A stretch of DNA of 64,000 nucleotides from Cephalotus follicularis (GCA_001972305.1 BDDD01001760.1:139968-203967); one strand, 5' to 3'; counted from the stretch's first letter, positions 36,386 to 47,955 are shown. The notes: generated by a model not told the origin, from the sequence alone. A program made the numbers and translations.

Positions 36386-37020
36386 GCCTGTGTCCTGTAG
36401 TAACGTTCTTAAGGCAGATCATGACGCTTCTCGTGTAGCAGCGTACTTGAGGTTGGATAAATTTTTTTTTAAAGATATGTTAGTCTCATGTAACAACATA
36501 CTTTAGGCAAATCACGACTCTTCTCATCTAGTAACATACTTGAAGTCGTAAAATAAAATTTAAAAAAAAGGCTCATCTCGTGTAGCAAAGTACTTAAGGA
36601 ATATCATAACTCTTCTCGTGTAGCCACGTACTTAAGGTCAAATAACAAAATTTCAAAGATATGTCTGTCTCGCGTAGCAACCTACTTAAGGCAAATCACG
36701 ACTCATATCGTGTAGTAACGTACTTGAAGTCGTAAAATGAAATTTCAAAAATAGGCATGTCTCGTGTAGTAATGTACTTAAGTTAAATCATGACTCTTCT
36801 CGTGTAGTAACATACTTGAAGATGGATAATGAAAATTGAAAGATAAGGCCATCTCGTGTATCAATGTACTTAAGGAAAATTACAACTCTTCTCGTATAGC
36901 AATGTACCTGAAGTTGGATGATGAAAATTGAAAGGTAGGCCCATCTCATGTAGCAACGTACTTAAGGCATATAACAACTCTCTCGTATGGCAACGTACTT
37001 GAAGTCGGATAATGAATCAT
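36386..37020. repeat. 92-bp tandem array, about seven copies
   Basis: The unit is about 92 bp and made of two related half-units, each holding CTCGTGTAGCAACGTACTT. The first half ends TAAGGCAAATCACGACTCTT and the second ends GAAGTCGTAAAATGAAATTT. Copies of the first half start at about 36,484, 36,576, 36,667, 36,759, 36,852 and 36,944, plus a more diverged one at 36,392. Copies differ by roughly 10-25% by eye, so it is an old minisatellite. It is not found elsewhere in the window. Confidence 0.9.
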
Positions 37021-37753
37021 TTATTTTGGTGTGAGGTGAACTGTAGTAACAGAGATTATAATTTTTATTGGTATTATTTGTTGAAATGCATTTTTTTGGT
37101 ATTATATATATATATATATACACATAAGTATAATTAGATAATGATAATAATTATTAAGCTTAATAATTATAAAAAAGTTATGATTCAGTTTGGATTGTAG
37201 TAACCCCTCAGTTAATTTGAACTTCTGATTATATTCTTTCTCCGTCATTTGGAATTTATGCTATGCTTTGTCTAGCAAGTTGTCCTTGAAATTCCTCAAC
37301 AAGTTCCAAATTGTTGCTTCTCATTTTTTATATGTTCAAAAACCTTATTGGGGGATTTGAGCTCACGACCTTTGGTTTTCTCTTTTCCACCACTCAGGTA
37401 CCGTAGAGAGGTATATTCGATACAAGAAAGTATCTTTGTTGGCGTGGGAAATGCTTTTATTTCTATGTTGATGTTCTGCGGCACTTTTATTTTGGAAAGT
37501 TCTATTTGTTTTGGGAACTCAAATTTAGAGTACTAGGATTTCTAGAGTTGTTTTGGTTGTGATTTTTGCATTTATTTGTTAAGGTTATCATTTTGGGGTT
37601 TGAATTATTGATATAATAAATATGAAGTTTATTTTACTTAATGGTTATTGATTTTCATTTTGGCACTGGAGGTCTATTCCATTTGTATCCACCTTTGCTT
37701 TAACTTTCTCTTCTTTCCCTCTATTTGCCCCTCTGATATTACAAATGTAACAG
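37021..37753. other. AT-rich non-coding stretch in the unassigned island
   Basis: It contains a (TA)n run at about 37,105-37,120, a 24-bp perfect palindrome (37,147-37,170) and a pyrimidine-rich stretch ending TGTAACAG at 37,746-37,753 that resembles an intron 3' end. The two short ORFs near 37,300-37,540 have no recognisable features. Confidence 0.5.
37147..37170. repeat. 24-bp perfect palindrome
   Basis: The sequence is centred on AAGCTT with 9-bp arms (ATAATTATT and AATAATTAT) and is completely self-complementary. It could extrude as a cruciform. It lies just outside the 92-bp array. Confidence 0.85.
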
Positions 37754-38408
37754 GTATTGGTGAAGGGTCCCCCAAGAGTTTGGGAGTCAAGAGTGCTGGA
37801 AGAAGTAGAAGGCATTGCGCCCTTGGTCTCTACTGATTCTTTTACCAAGGTGGGAGAGCTGTCAAGAGCAAGCACTTCTGTGTCCCTGGCAAGGGCTCAT
37901 CCTTTCACTTGAGTACCTATAAGTGATCCTCCACCAGGCCCTGTGGATAATATCCTTACACATGCAGTTTATATTGGTGAGGACGGAGACGTTGTCCCAG
38001 ATATTCAATCGATGCAAGGTCTTGAGGTTGAAAAGCAGTGGCTGCCACTTCTCTAGAAGGCAGAAGACAGATATGGGTTCACTGCACTTTCACTGTTTTT
38101 GGGGCCTCACGTTAGTGCGGCGGGCTTTAACTTCCTGAGGTAGTTGCTATTCAAGATTTCTACTACAAGCTGTTCAAACTACAAGTTTAACATTGTTGAG
38201 GATCTACTCGAAGACAACAAGGATCTTGGCTTGGCATGTTAATATCCCTAAGGTGAAGGAAGGCATTGAAAAGATCTCTGATGTACTCAAGAGAGGGGAT
38301 CTGAAGACCATGTGCCTTGGTAAACTAAAGGTTCTTGAAAATAGTGGGGCGTCAATTGAGGAGGACATGGCGAGGCTCCAAGGGGATCTTTCCAAGGTGG
38401 AAGCTTAG
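37754..38408 (+). pseudogene. Degenerate coding remnant, unidentified
   Basis: A single frame from 37,754 reads for 162 codons with protein-like composition (VLVKGPPRVWESRVLEEVEG, then APLVSTDSFTKVGELSRAST, PPPGPVDNILTHAVY, and FTALSLFLGPHVSAAGFNFL), interrupted by three in-frame stops. A shifted frame continues from about 38,215 to 38,408 (VNIPKVKEGIEKISDVLKRG, ASIEEDMARLQGDLSKVEA), a charged, probably helical coiled-coil tail. A pyrimidine tract plus TGTAACAG just upstream looks like an intron acceptor. I do not recognise the family. It may be a decayed host gene or an accessory ORF of a transposon. No reverse transcriptase or transposase motif is visible. Confidence 0.5.
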
Positions 38409-38859
38409 ATAAGGGAGTCAATGGACATGTTGAGAGGTTAAGAGAGGCATGAGAGCGTTGTAACTAAGGATGAGCCCTTGTGCCCAGGATTATTGGGCTA
38501 ACCATAACTGTATAAATGTTTCTAGGCCCTCTTTTGTACGTAAGACTTGTAATTATTGAAAACATTCTCTCTACTACCCCAATATTTCATACTTCATTAA
38601 AATGCGACTCAAGTCAGATGGGGTTGGTCACTAATCATGATGATGCCACGTGATCTAACCTTAAACCAATAGTTAGAGTAAAATGATTGATACATGATAG
38701 GATTAGACCTCTTGAATTGCACTAGGACTTAAATGCACGAATCCCATTAAAACCCAAATACACATTGAGTGACCCTTTCATTTAAAACTCCTTGGGGGCT
38801 TGAAGTGTCTGCTTTTAATATCTCTTGAGAAGGTAGAGAGTCCTCATTAAATGTTTTTT
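38409..38859. other. Non-coding spacer between two remnants
   Basis: I see no gene, tandem repeat or LTR match here. The composition is ordinary. Confidence 0.4.
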
Positions 38860-39225
38860 GTTATTCGAAATGACTCCTCCACTATATATGGGACTGACCT
38901 ATCCTTGTTGGTCTAACTTCTCCCTTCTCTCTTTTCCTCTCTAGACTCTTTGAGAGTCCTGAAATGGCGAGTTCTCCCAAGTCTTTGGCAAGAGAGCTAG
39001 AACAAGTGAGAGAGTTGTATTCGTCAGTATCTCAAAATCTTGAGATGGTCTGAAAGGATTTAGCTTTTCGGGAGGTTCAAGTGAAAAGTCGAGACTGCAT
39101 GATTTCTTCCTCCACCAAGATCATGGATGTTCAGGATGAGCTTCTAGATGCCTTCAAAACAAGGATAAAAGATTACACGGTGGCCCGTGAGGGACTGAGC
39201 CCCCTCAGGGGGGCTACGGTGGTTC
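38860..39225 (+). pseudogene. 5' end of a second decayed gene, cut by Y2
   Basis: A TATA-like CTATATATGG at about 38,881 is followed by a CT-rich leader and an ATG at 38,964. The frame reads MASSPKSLARELEQVRELYS, then SVSQNLEMV, one in-frame TGA, and then KDLAFREVQVKSRDCMISSS and MDVQDELLDAFKTRIKDYTV, up to the Y2 LTR at 39,226. Heptad spacing of Leu/Val suggests a coiled coil. The TATA box, leader and ATG spacing look like a real 5' end. Family unknown. The rest of the gene is either lost or beyond the nested elements. Confidence 0.5.
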
Positions 39226-39471
39226 TGTAGGTTTCATTAAAAAGTGGCTTGAATAACACTTAATCTGACCCAAACTAGCGAACCCTAAAATGAAATGGAT
39301 TTGCTATAAACAAAACCTAATGCCAAGATCACTTTGATCAACACTTTGATATACCAAAACAAAAGAAAAGGACAAGGAAAAAGATGAAAGTAACACTTAC
39401 TTTGAGTTCTTTAACTCATTCTAATCTTTTCAATATCAACTTCAAGGCACCTTGATGAGTGGCAAAGCTAT

Positions 39472-41332
39472 TGATGGAAACGGAAAAACCATTTCCTATG
39501 CCACAAATGGACTATGGTATAACGGGTGTAGAACAAAACTTTTAAAGCATAAATGGCAGCGGAAAAACACCCTAAGCATAAACAAACCAGTCCATTATGA
39601 CAAGAACACAAACCACAAGGATCACCACATCATCACAATAATTGAATAAGTGTCACCAAAGCCAAGCAATGATGACACACAAGCATGTTAATAAGATAAG
39701 GAAACCAAAAGATATAGCAACGGTGATGGCTCCTTCAATCTCTGCCACTACACGCTTGGGAAGACACGAGACAAGTTGGCCCCAATGTCCTTGGTCCAGC
39801 AGCTACACACAACCAACAAGAAAACAAAATAGTTTCTTGTCTCTCTGTCTCTCTCAAAGCTTATAAAAAGAAGATTGAGTTTGATCAATACAATAGAAAA
39901 CAATCCACCCTAGATAAGCAATATGCTTGGTGTATATCACTGAAAGGAATTGTTAAAACTAGAGAGAAGTCTTCTCTCTCTCTCTCTCCCTCTCAGCAAA
40001 AATCACTTCCCACTTTTTTAACTTTCCGTAGAATATAAAATATATCCACCAGCCTCTTTCCCACTCTCTCATACACATAGGATCATGGTCCTCACTCCCA
40101 GGGAGTCTGTAGCCATGATCCCCACATTTCCATAATGTGCATGGACGGGAGAAAACTGCTGGAGATGAGGAAGTAAACGTGCCCACGATGTGTGTTCGTG
40201 CACAGGTTGCACGTCTCGCATAAAGCGTCGACGCTTTAAACAAAAGCATCGACGCTTATACATTACATGGCACTAAACGTCGACGTTTTTCTAAAAGTCA
40301 TCGACGCATATCCACACGTTAAGCGTCGACGCTTCCCAGAAGGTGTCGACGTTTTGTCCAATGAAATGCGTCGACGCTTTCCCAGAAGGCGTCGACACTT
40401 TGACTGGCAGGTGAAGTAAATTTGAGTCTAACTCTTTTAGTGATTTTCTGTACCCTTCGAATATTGATTAAGTAAGATCAAACAAATATGTTTCCATAAG
40501 ATGTAGGACGCACTTAACCAATATTTAACACCAAGACTTAATATGTCCAACGTATTAAAGAACTAATCATGATTGGGCAGGGACCCTATAAAATCTTGGT
40601 TAAAATCGGAGGTGTTCATAAATTACCGAAATACCCATAGGTTCGCTCAGGTGTGACAATCCCTTATTGCGCACTCACTTATATTTGTATAGATTCGATC
40701 ATACCCAAAGACCACCCGATTGCCAGCCCTGTGCAAAGACTGGTTAAGGTGGAGATCAAAGCATAACTGTCTCCATACAATATAGAGCAGTCACTCAGGT
40801 ATAAGGATCAGACGAGTTCGAGAACTCGTTAAGTGACTAACACTTATACACAACCGCAACAAGTAGGAGTCAATACTAACATGAGAATAGCGACTATCCA
40901 AAGAGTGTCTCCTACGCGGGTCCTATTCAGTGTACACGCTCCCAGCGCGAACCCCGTATTTACCGTAGTGTTCAACACAGATGGTAGTGAGAGAATCCAT
41001 CCTCCAATTCCATGAGCAGGCAACATCCGCGCAAGTCTATCCGGTTCAGTAATGCCTACAAAGTGAACCTGTGACTTGGAACTAATTCTACATAAGGAAT
41101 AAGGTAACCAATCTCACAGCCTCTATGATAGGCATCCAACCTTATGTCGGGGCATCACAAGCGTAAGCAGGTAAATAATAAACTACTTCAATTAAGTAAT
41201 AAAACACAAGTGATATTGTCATAACAAATTAAGCACATGTCATATATATAAAGAGATTAAGATTGTTTATTTACAAGAAAAGATATAATGCGATAGCCCA
41301 TCCAATGGATTGTCGGGTCACTACATCTAACA
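39472..41332 (-). repeat. A2 3' LTR
   Basis: The 1.86-kb LTR matches 56,708-58,855 and is somewhat shorter. A minus-strand TATA-like TATATTTTATATTC is at about 40,030, next to CT-rich stretches. The edge at 41,332 abuts the polypurine tract. Confidence 0.9.
40222..40402. repeat. GCGTCGACGC palindrome cluster in A2 3' LTR
   Basis: Eight copies of AAGCGTCGACGCTT or close variants (such as ACGTCGACGT) lie in 181 bp. The A1 LTR has unrelated sequence at the matching place. Confidence 0.9.
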
Positions 41333-42880
41333 ATCTCCCACTTGACCCTCAAGCCATGAACTCCTATAGCCTAGACCCATAGTCCTATGATGTTGCTCCA
41401 GAGCCTTGGTGCCCATTGCCTTGGTCAGTGGATCTGTTGTTTTCTTCTCTGTGGAGACCCTCTCAAGTTGTATATCTCCCCTACCAATAATCTCCCGGAT
41501 CAAATGATAGGGCCGCTCGATGTGTTTGGATTGCTGGTGAGACCGAGATTCCTTGGCTTGTGCTACAGCCCCATTATTGTCACAATATATGACAACTGGA
41601 CTACTAATGGAAGGAACAACCCCTAGTTTAGTAATGAACTTGCACATCCATACATCCTCCTTGGCGGCGTCTGAGGCTGCTATGTGCTCGGCTTCTGTGG
41701 TAGAATCTGCAATAGTCCATTGCTTTGAACTGCGCCAGCTCACAGCTCCACCATTAAGTACAAAGACATACCCAGAGACATATTTGAGATCATCCGGATC
41801 ACTATCAAAACTGGAGTCTGTAAGGCCCTTCAACTTCAGCTCACCCTTCTTTCCATATATCAAGAACATATCCTGAGTCCTCCTAAGATACTTGAGGATT
41901 CCCTTGACCACCTCCCAGTGCTTCTCACTGGGATCAGACTGAAATCGACTCTCTATACCCAGGGCAAGTGCGACATCAGGCCTAGTACATAACATGGCAT
42001 ACATGATCGACCCTACTACCGAAGCATAAGGTATCCGACCCATGCATGCTCTCTTTTCAGATGTTTGAGGAGACATCTTTCGTGAAAGATGAATTCCTTC
42101 GCCTATTGGAAATAGGCCTATCTTAGAATTCTCCATTGTAAACCTTTTCAACACCTTGCTGATGTACTGGCTTTGGGAAAGCCCAAGCAACTTATTGGAT
42201 CTATCCCTGAAGATCCTAATACCCAATATATAGGTGGCTTCTCCCAAATCCTTCATGGAAAAGTTCTTGGTTAGCCATATCTTTGCAGACTGTAGCATCC
42301 ATACATCATTCCCAATGAGTAGGATGTTATCTACATATAGCACTAAGAAAGTGATACTAGGTCCCTCTTGCTTTCGATAAACACATGACTCATCTACATT
42401 TTTAATGAAGTCAAAAGCTTTGACTGCTTCATCAAAATGTAGATTACAACTACGTGATGCTTGCTTTAGCCCATAGATGGACCGTTCAAGCTTTCACACC
42501 ATGTACCGATGCTCGGCAGATGTAAACCCCTCGGGTTGGGACATATAAATGTCCTCTTCAAGACGCCCATTGAAGAATGTTGTCTTGACATCCATTTGCC
42601 ATATCTCATAATCATAATGAGTGGCAATAGCAAGCAAAATCCTAATGGATTTAAGCATTGCGACAGGTGACAAAGTCTCAGTATAGTCGACTCCATGTCG
42701 TTGCCTATACCCTTTCGCCACTAATCGAGCTTTATAAGTCTCGATTTTCCCATCTACATTCATCTTCTTCTTTAAGATCCATTTGCAGCTAATAGGAACT
42801 ATGCCTTCGGATGCTTCAACCAAATTCCAAACTTGGTTAAAGTACATGGAATCCATTTCGGATTTCATGCTCCTAGCCAT
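41327..42880 (-). pseudogene. A2 reverse transcriptase and RNase H
   Basis: RT includes ISCKWILKKKMNVDGKIE, YKARLVAKGYRQRHGVDYTE and MDVKTTFFNGRLEEDIYM. The catalytic region reads LYVDNILLIGND, where copia normally has YVDDM/L. RNase H follows with TDSSFDSDPDDLKYVSGYVF, STTEAEHIAASDAAKEDVWM and SKHIERPYHLIREII. A 338-codon stretch (42,343-41,327) is open. Its last codons read QVGDC-stop, so the polypurine tract AAGTGGGAGA is translated and the stop lies just inside the 3' LTR. It is broken further upstream. Confidence 0.9.
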
Positions 42881-44060
42881 GCTTCAGATTCAGTGCCCTG
42901 CACTGCCTCCTGATAGCTGGTAGGCTCGTCATCTTCAATGACGTTGATCTCATCAGTTGTATCAATGAGTAAACCATACCTCTCATGTGCTAATGGGATC
43001 CTGCCTGATCTCCTCAAAGGAGCTCGGCCTAACTGAGAACCATTCTCAGCTTGAGATCCAATCTCAGCTGTGTCTGTTGAAGGTCCAACCTCCAACTCCT
43101 CCATCTCTTATGTGGTTTCTACCTGTGGTAACTCCTTGAGTTCCACTTTACTCCCATTGTTTCCTTCAAGAAGGTATTCCTTCTCTAGGAACACAGTATT
43201 TCACGAAACAAATATTCTTTTTTCGCTAGGGTGGTAGAAGTAGTATCCTTTAGTTTCTTTAGGATATCCCACAAACCTGCAACGGTCCGACCGCACTTCC
43301 AGATTATCTACGTCAAGCCTCTTGACATAAGTCGGACAGCCCCAAACCTTTAAATGGTTCAGGCTGGGTTTCCTCCCTGACCATACCTGGTATGGAGTAG
43401 AAGGTACAGATTTTGAAGGAATCTGATTCAAGATATATGCAGCTGTATCTAGGGCATAACCCCAGAGATAGGTAGAAAGTTCTAGAAAAGACATCATCGA
43501 TCGAACCATATCCAACAAGGTATGATTCCTCCTTTCAGACACACCATTATGCTGTGGTGTTCCAGGTGGAGTCCACTGAGATAGAATTCTGTTATCTCTA
43601 AGATAACCTAGGAATTTAGCTGACAGGTATTCGCCACCTCAGTCTGACCGAAGTATTTTAATTGATTTACCTGTCTATTTTTCTACTTCAAGTCTGAACT
43701 CCTTAAATTTCTCAAATGATTCTCACTTGTGTTTCATCAGATACATATAACCATACCTTGATAAATCATCAGTAAAGGTTATGAAGTAGATGTAACTTCC
43801 TTGAGTACTGACTAGCATAGGACCACATACGTTAGTATGGACTATGCCCAGTAAGTCCATTGCCCTTTCTCCTTGACCAGAGAAGAGAGATTTGATCATC
43901 TTTCCCAATAAACATGATTCACAAGTTGGATAGGACTCTAAGTCCTGGATATCAAGAAGATCATCCTTAACCAATTGTGATAGTCTAGCATCACTAAGGT
44001 GACCAAGTCTACAATGCCAAGTAAAGGTTTTATTTAGCTCAGTTTCTCTTTGTCTTTTTC
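42881..44060 (-). pseudogene. A2 integrase region
   Basis: GAG-pre-integrase and integrase are at about 44,030-43,200: CESCLLGKMIKS, DLLGIVHTNVCGPM, YFITFTDDLSRYGY, MSERRNHTLLDMVRSMMSFL, and WGYALDTAAYILNQIPSKSV with KVWGCPTYVKRL, the typical copia integrase C-terminal region. A linker with PLRRSGRIPLAHERYG at about 43,104-42,900 joins integrase to RT. Several breaks are present. Confidence 0.85.
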
Positions 44061-44363
44061 TATTATTACTTTACTCAATGGACAAGATATTTGATTGTGA
44101 AGTATTTAAGACATATAACCCATTGTTGATAATACCATTACCAACACAAACATTGTTTGAATATATAAACATCCAATGTCTCAGAATCTAAGCTCCAAGC
44201 CTAAACATCACAAGTGAGAAACACTTATAATGTTCCGAACAATATTCATCACATAATAACAAGGATCCAAAGTCAAAATAAAATTATTACACAAACAAAT
44301 ATCATAAACACCAACAACTTGAGCAATGATCCTAGATTCATCGCCAAGCCTCAAGTCCAGGTC

Positions 44364-45385
44364 TCATGCTCCAGACTTTCTAACTTTTCTTAGTCCTTGC
44401 AATGAATTGCAAAGGTTAGTTCCACATCCAGTATCTAATACCCATGAAGAACTACTATTTAAAGCTAGATTAAGTTCAATCATGAACGTACCTGATGTAC
44501 TCGCACCATGCAGGTTATCAGCAGAGACAACAACAACAGCAACATGACAATCCTTTTTCCAGTGCCCGGTTTTACCGCACCGGAAACAAGCACCTTTAGC
44601 GGTTAACTTCTTCATCCGATCTTTGACAACATTCCCACTAGCTCCAAGCTTAACCTTCTTTTCTTCTTTTGCTTCTTCTAACCCATGCCTTTTGTGTTGA
44701 CAGGCATGAGCATACCCTTCCCTTTAGAGGAAGATAAGGCACTGCCCTTTCCTTGGGCTGACCTAGAAGAAGGAAGAAGTAGGGAGTGGGTCTTTGACTT
44801 TCCAGAGTCAAAATTGGCCTCAGCCGTCCTCAGCATAGCTATAAACTCAAATAGATTCATCTCTATCTTGTTCATGTGAAAGTTCACCAAAAACTGTGAG
44901 AACGACTTAGGAAGGGACATCAAAATAAGATCCACATAAAGATCATGGTCCATGACAAACCCTAATTGAGCCAGCTGCTCAATCATGTCTATCATCTTCA
45001 ATCCATTCTCATGGACTGAAGCTCCATCTTGTATCTGTGCCTTAAAGAGTTTGCATGATAAATTGAACCTTTGAGTCCTAGTCTCCTCAAGGTGGAGTAG
45101 TATAGTAGATAAGGTCTCAATCTTCTCATTTTGATGCTGAAGCTCAGGTGTCATCCCAAGGAGGGTAAGACATCTAGCTTGCTCGTCATCCTTTAGCCAT
45201 TTGGCTAGTCCCTCACTCTGTTCGGGCGTCAGATCTTCACCAAGTGAAGGAGGCCCCCCAGTCATCACATATGCCATTTTATTGGCCATAAAAATGATCT
45301 TGAGGTTTCGGTGCCAATCGTTGAAGTTGGGCCCCTCAAGTTTGTTTGTCTCAAGTATACGGAACATTGCATTTGATAAAGCCAT
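44364..45385 (-). pseudogene. A2 gag, zinc knuckle and protease
   Basis: Gag starts at 45,385 (MALSNAMFRILETNKLEGPN) and runs through FNDWHRNLKIIFMANKMAYV, FNLSCKLFKAQIQDGAS and IEQLAQLGFVMDHDLYVDLI. A knuckle CFRCGKTGHWKKDC is at about 44,580-44,540, and a protease site WVLDTGCGTNLC follows. It is very close to A1. Mostly open, with a few breaks. Confidence 0.9.
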
Positions 45386-45548
45386 ACTAGCAACCTAGAG
45401 AAGGAAATATAAACATGAGTTAGCACTTATTCCAATTTTAATATATGACAACCATAACATTTGGTCTTTAGTGCTTATGGTTCCTTCTATTACTCTAATC
45501 GTATCCCATACCCCCATATGGAACTCGAGAAGTCCAACTTCCCAGTGG
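45386..45548 (-). mobile_element. A2 leader, gag-proximal part
   Basis: Non-coding leader collinear with A1 at 9,852-10,015. It is interrupted at 45,553 by element D and resumes at 55,158. Confidence 0.8.
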
Positions 45549-46268
45549 GGATTTGTAATGACCCGAATTCCATTTTTGTACCGTTCATGCGTACTTTGCA
45601 CCGTATTGTACTGTATCAAATTGTATTGAACTGTATTGTACTGTTTTGGGTTGAGTTATTTATGTACCTATTGGTTATATTATGGATCGTATGCATGTAT
45701 AGTCGGGATTTTGGGCTGAGTTTCGGAGAACTGGCCGAATTGACTATATAAGTCAATCCTTTACTCTAATTCTCTAATTTCTCCATCTCTTCCTCTCTCT
45801 CTACCCTCCTCTTCCTCTCCCTAGCTGAGCAACCCTGCTCCATCTCCTTGGCAGCTCTTGGACTGGCTTTTCTTCAACAAATAGCAACTACAAGTGGTGG
45901 CTTCTCTCCTTGAACAAGACAGCAGCTAGTTCTTGGGAGTTTCAACCATTTGTTTGTCTAAAAGCTCGTTTTGAAGCTCCATTTATAGGTAGGATTTCTT
46001 ACTTTAATTTCCTACTACTAGAATGATTGATTGATTGACTGAATTGAGTGATTGAATGATTGTATTGAATGAAATTGTGAAATTAGGGTTTTAATTAAAT
46101 CCGTGACCTAATTGATATAGAGAGATTGAAACTGTAAATTGAAGGTTGTAATTAGTTTTAATAACCTTAAAAGATTGATTTTAACCCTTGGTTTTCAAAC
46201 AATGGGTTTTAAATGGATTTTGACTTGAGATTTACTGGTTTTCTACACAAAAATTGACCATGCCCAGC

Positions 46269-46614
46269 AAAGACATCGATCCTCAGCCCATGGACATCGA
46301 TGTCTTTTGCATTAGAATGCATCATCTTTGATTCTGTAGTAAAGACATCGATGTGTTTGATAGACATCGACGTCTTTGCCTTGGAATTTCTCTTCCCCAG
46401 AGAAGACATCAATGCTGAACATCGATGCGTATTCCCAGGCTGTTTTTATTGAATCGAGTTGACATCTTTGTTCAAGGACATCGGCGTCTTTGGCCAGAGT
46501 TTTATACAAATAGGAATAGACTTCGATGTCTTTCAAAGACTTCTATGTCCATCCACCGTTTTAAAGGAACGCCCTGATACGCATCGATGTATTTGGCCAA
46601 GGACATCGATGCTT
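46269..46614. repeat. ACATCGATGT palindrome cluster in D 5' LTR
   Basis: About a dozen copies of AAAGACATCGATGTCTTT or halves of it lie in 346 bp, roughly 0.5-0.9 kb downstream of the TATA-like box, thus in the transcribed part. Confidence 0.9.
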
Positions 46615-47598
46615 ATTGGGCTGAATGGAAGTTTTAGCTGTTTTAAAGCTAGTTTTAAACTCCTTTTCACATTTTCGCTTGATCGGAGCCTCACTTGAGG
46701 TATTCAAGTGTTTGAAACATAGTTTTACATGGTTTTCAAAGATTGAATTGATAAATTGATAGAGTGACAGCTTGAGCCATAGGCAGCGACCCAGTGACTT
46801 TCTTTGACTGGATAGATGTTCTTTCCTATCTCGTTATTTGACTGTCACCGTCTATTGGCTATTGATTGATTGAGCCATAAGTGTTGTGAGTCTAAGTTTG
46901 GAACGTTGGACGCATTTTGCCATGTCTCCATTAGAAATCACCACTTATTGGCATTGTACTGACAGATTGATTGTATTGTTTAGATCCTATAGAGCGACCT
47001 TATGATTTGTATCGGCATGTTAGGTTGTCGACTCTGTCCACCTATTTCGTCGATCGTTTCATTTATTGTATTGACCTACTAACGAGCAGTATTGATTGTT
47101 GCTCCCTTTATGGTCGAGCTTACCGATTGTTGCTCCCTGATGGTCGAGCTTACCGATTGCTCCATTTATGGTTGAGCTTACCGTACCAACCCAGCCATAG
47201 GTTGGAAAATCTATGAGTCGGAGAGGTGATCAGTCTATGATGAGTAGATAGATCTCCCACCCTTTTTGAAGGACTACCTTCCGTGGGATTGATCATTGTT
47301 ACTGATTGACACTGTACTGACCAAGATCACATGGTCTATAGTATATGATTAATTGATTGGGTGTTTTATACACCACCACCGAGTGTCTGCAATTGATTGA
47401 TTGTTATAGATCCTATCCCTATGCTCTGTTATGGGCCAGTGTCATACGGATAGTCAGATCGCCAATTGTGTTCATGCATTTGCTATATCATGCATTGATA
47501 TTGTACACAACACATTTATATTGTATATACTGTCACGTATATAGCACATTGTACATGCATACATGTTGCACGAGGGTTCTGCTTAGTCTTGTGGCTAA

Positions 47599-47618
47599 CC
47601 CCATCCTTCGGGGTGGGG
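47599..47618 (+). other. UUCG hairpin near D 5' LTR end
   Basis: CCCCATCC/GGGTGGGG stem with a TTCG loop, identical to that in C at 30,801. Confidence 0.8.
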
Positions 47619-47937
47619 CTATGTGTGCATTCTTGTGTGACACAGGTAGGGCAGCAAGCAGCAGTGGACAGAAGAGTTGAAGATTAGTTGACCATTTTGG
47701 TAATGTAAAAGGTTTTATTTTGAAATGACATGTATTGTACCGATAAAAGATTGTATCGCATGGATGGATTATAGTGATGGGTTGTAAGAGAATTGTATTG
47801 TATCTTCCGCACTTTGACATATTTTGTAAAGTTGTTAGTTTTCCACATTTTTATATTGCTAGTCCTGACCATTGTATTGTATATTGGATTGAGAGTAATG
47901 CCATGTGTCCGTGCTCCGGGCGCAGGGTGTTACAGAA

Positions 47938-47955
47938 TGGTATCAAAGACATTGG
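47938..47955 (+). other. D primer-binding site
   Basis: TGGTATCAAAGACATTGG follows the LTR end by three bases. It resembles the tRNA-iMet site in C, with one changed base in the core. Confidence 0.8.

Larger units (their letters stand above)
45554..47934 (+). repeat. D 5' LTR
   Basis: The LTR runs from TGTAATGACCCGAATTCC to GCAGGGTGTTACA. A TATA-like GACTATATAAGTC is at about 45,741, the palindrome cluster is at 46,269-46,614 and a UUCG hairpin is at 47,599-47,618. The short ORFs on both strands have no support as genes. Confidence 0.9.

Noticed and set aside
36386-37020. CRISPR or regulatory array
   Set aside because: The whole 92-bp unit is repeated, with no unique spacers, so it is a minisatellite.
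47357-47820. Overlapping ORFs in the D LTR (both strands)
   Set aside because: They are LTR sequence with Tyr/Cys/His-rich chance translations; the homologous 3' LTR does not keep them.
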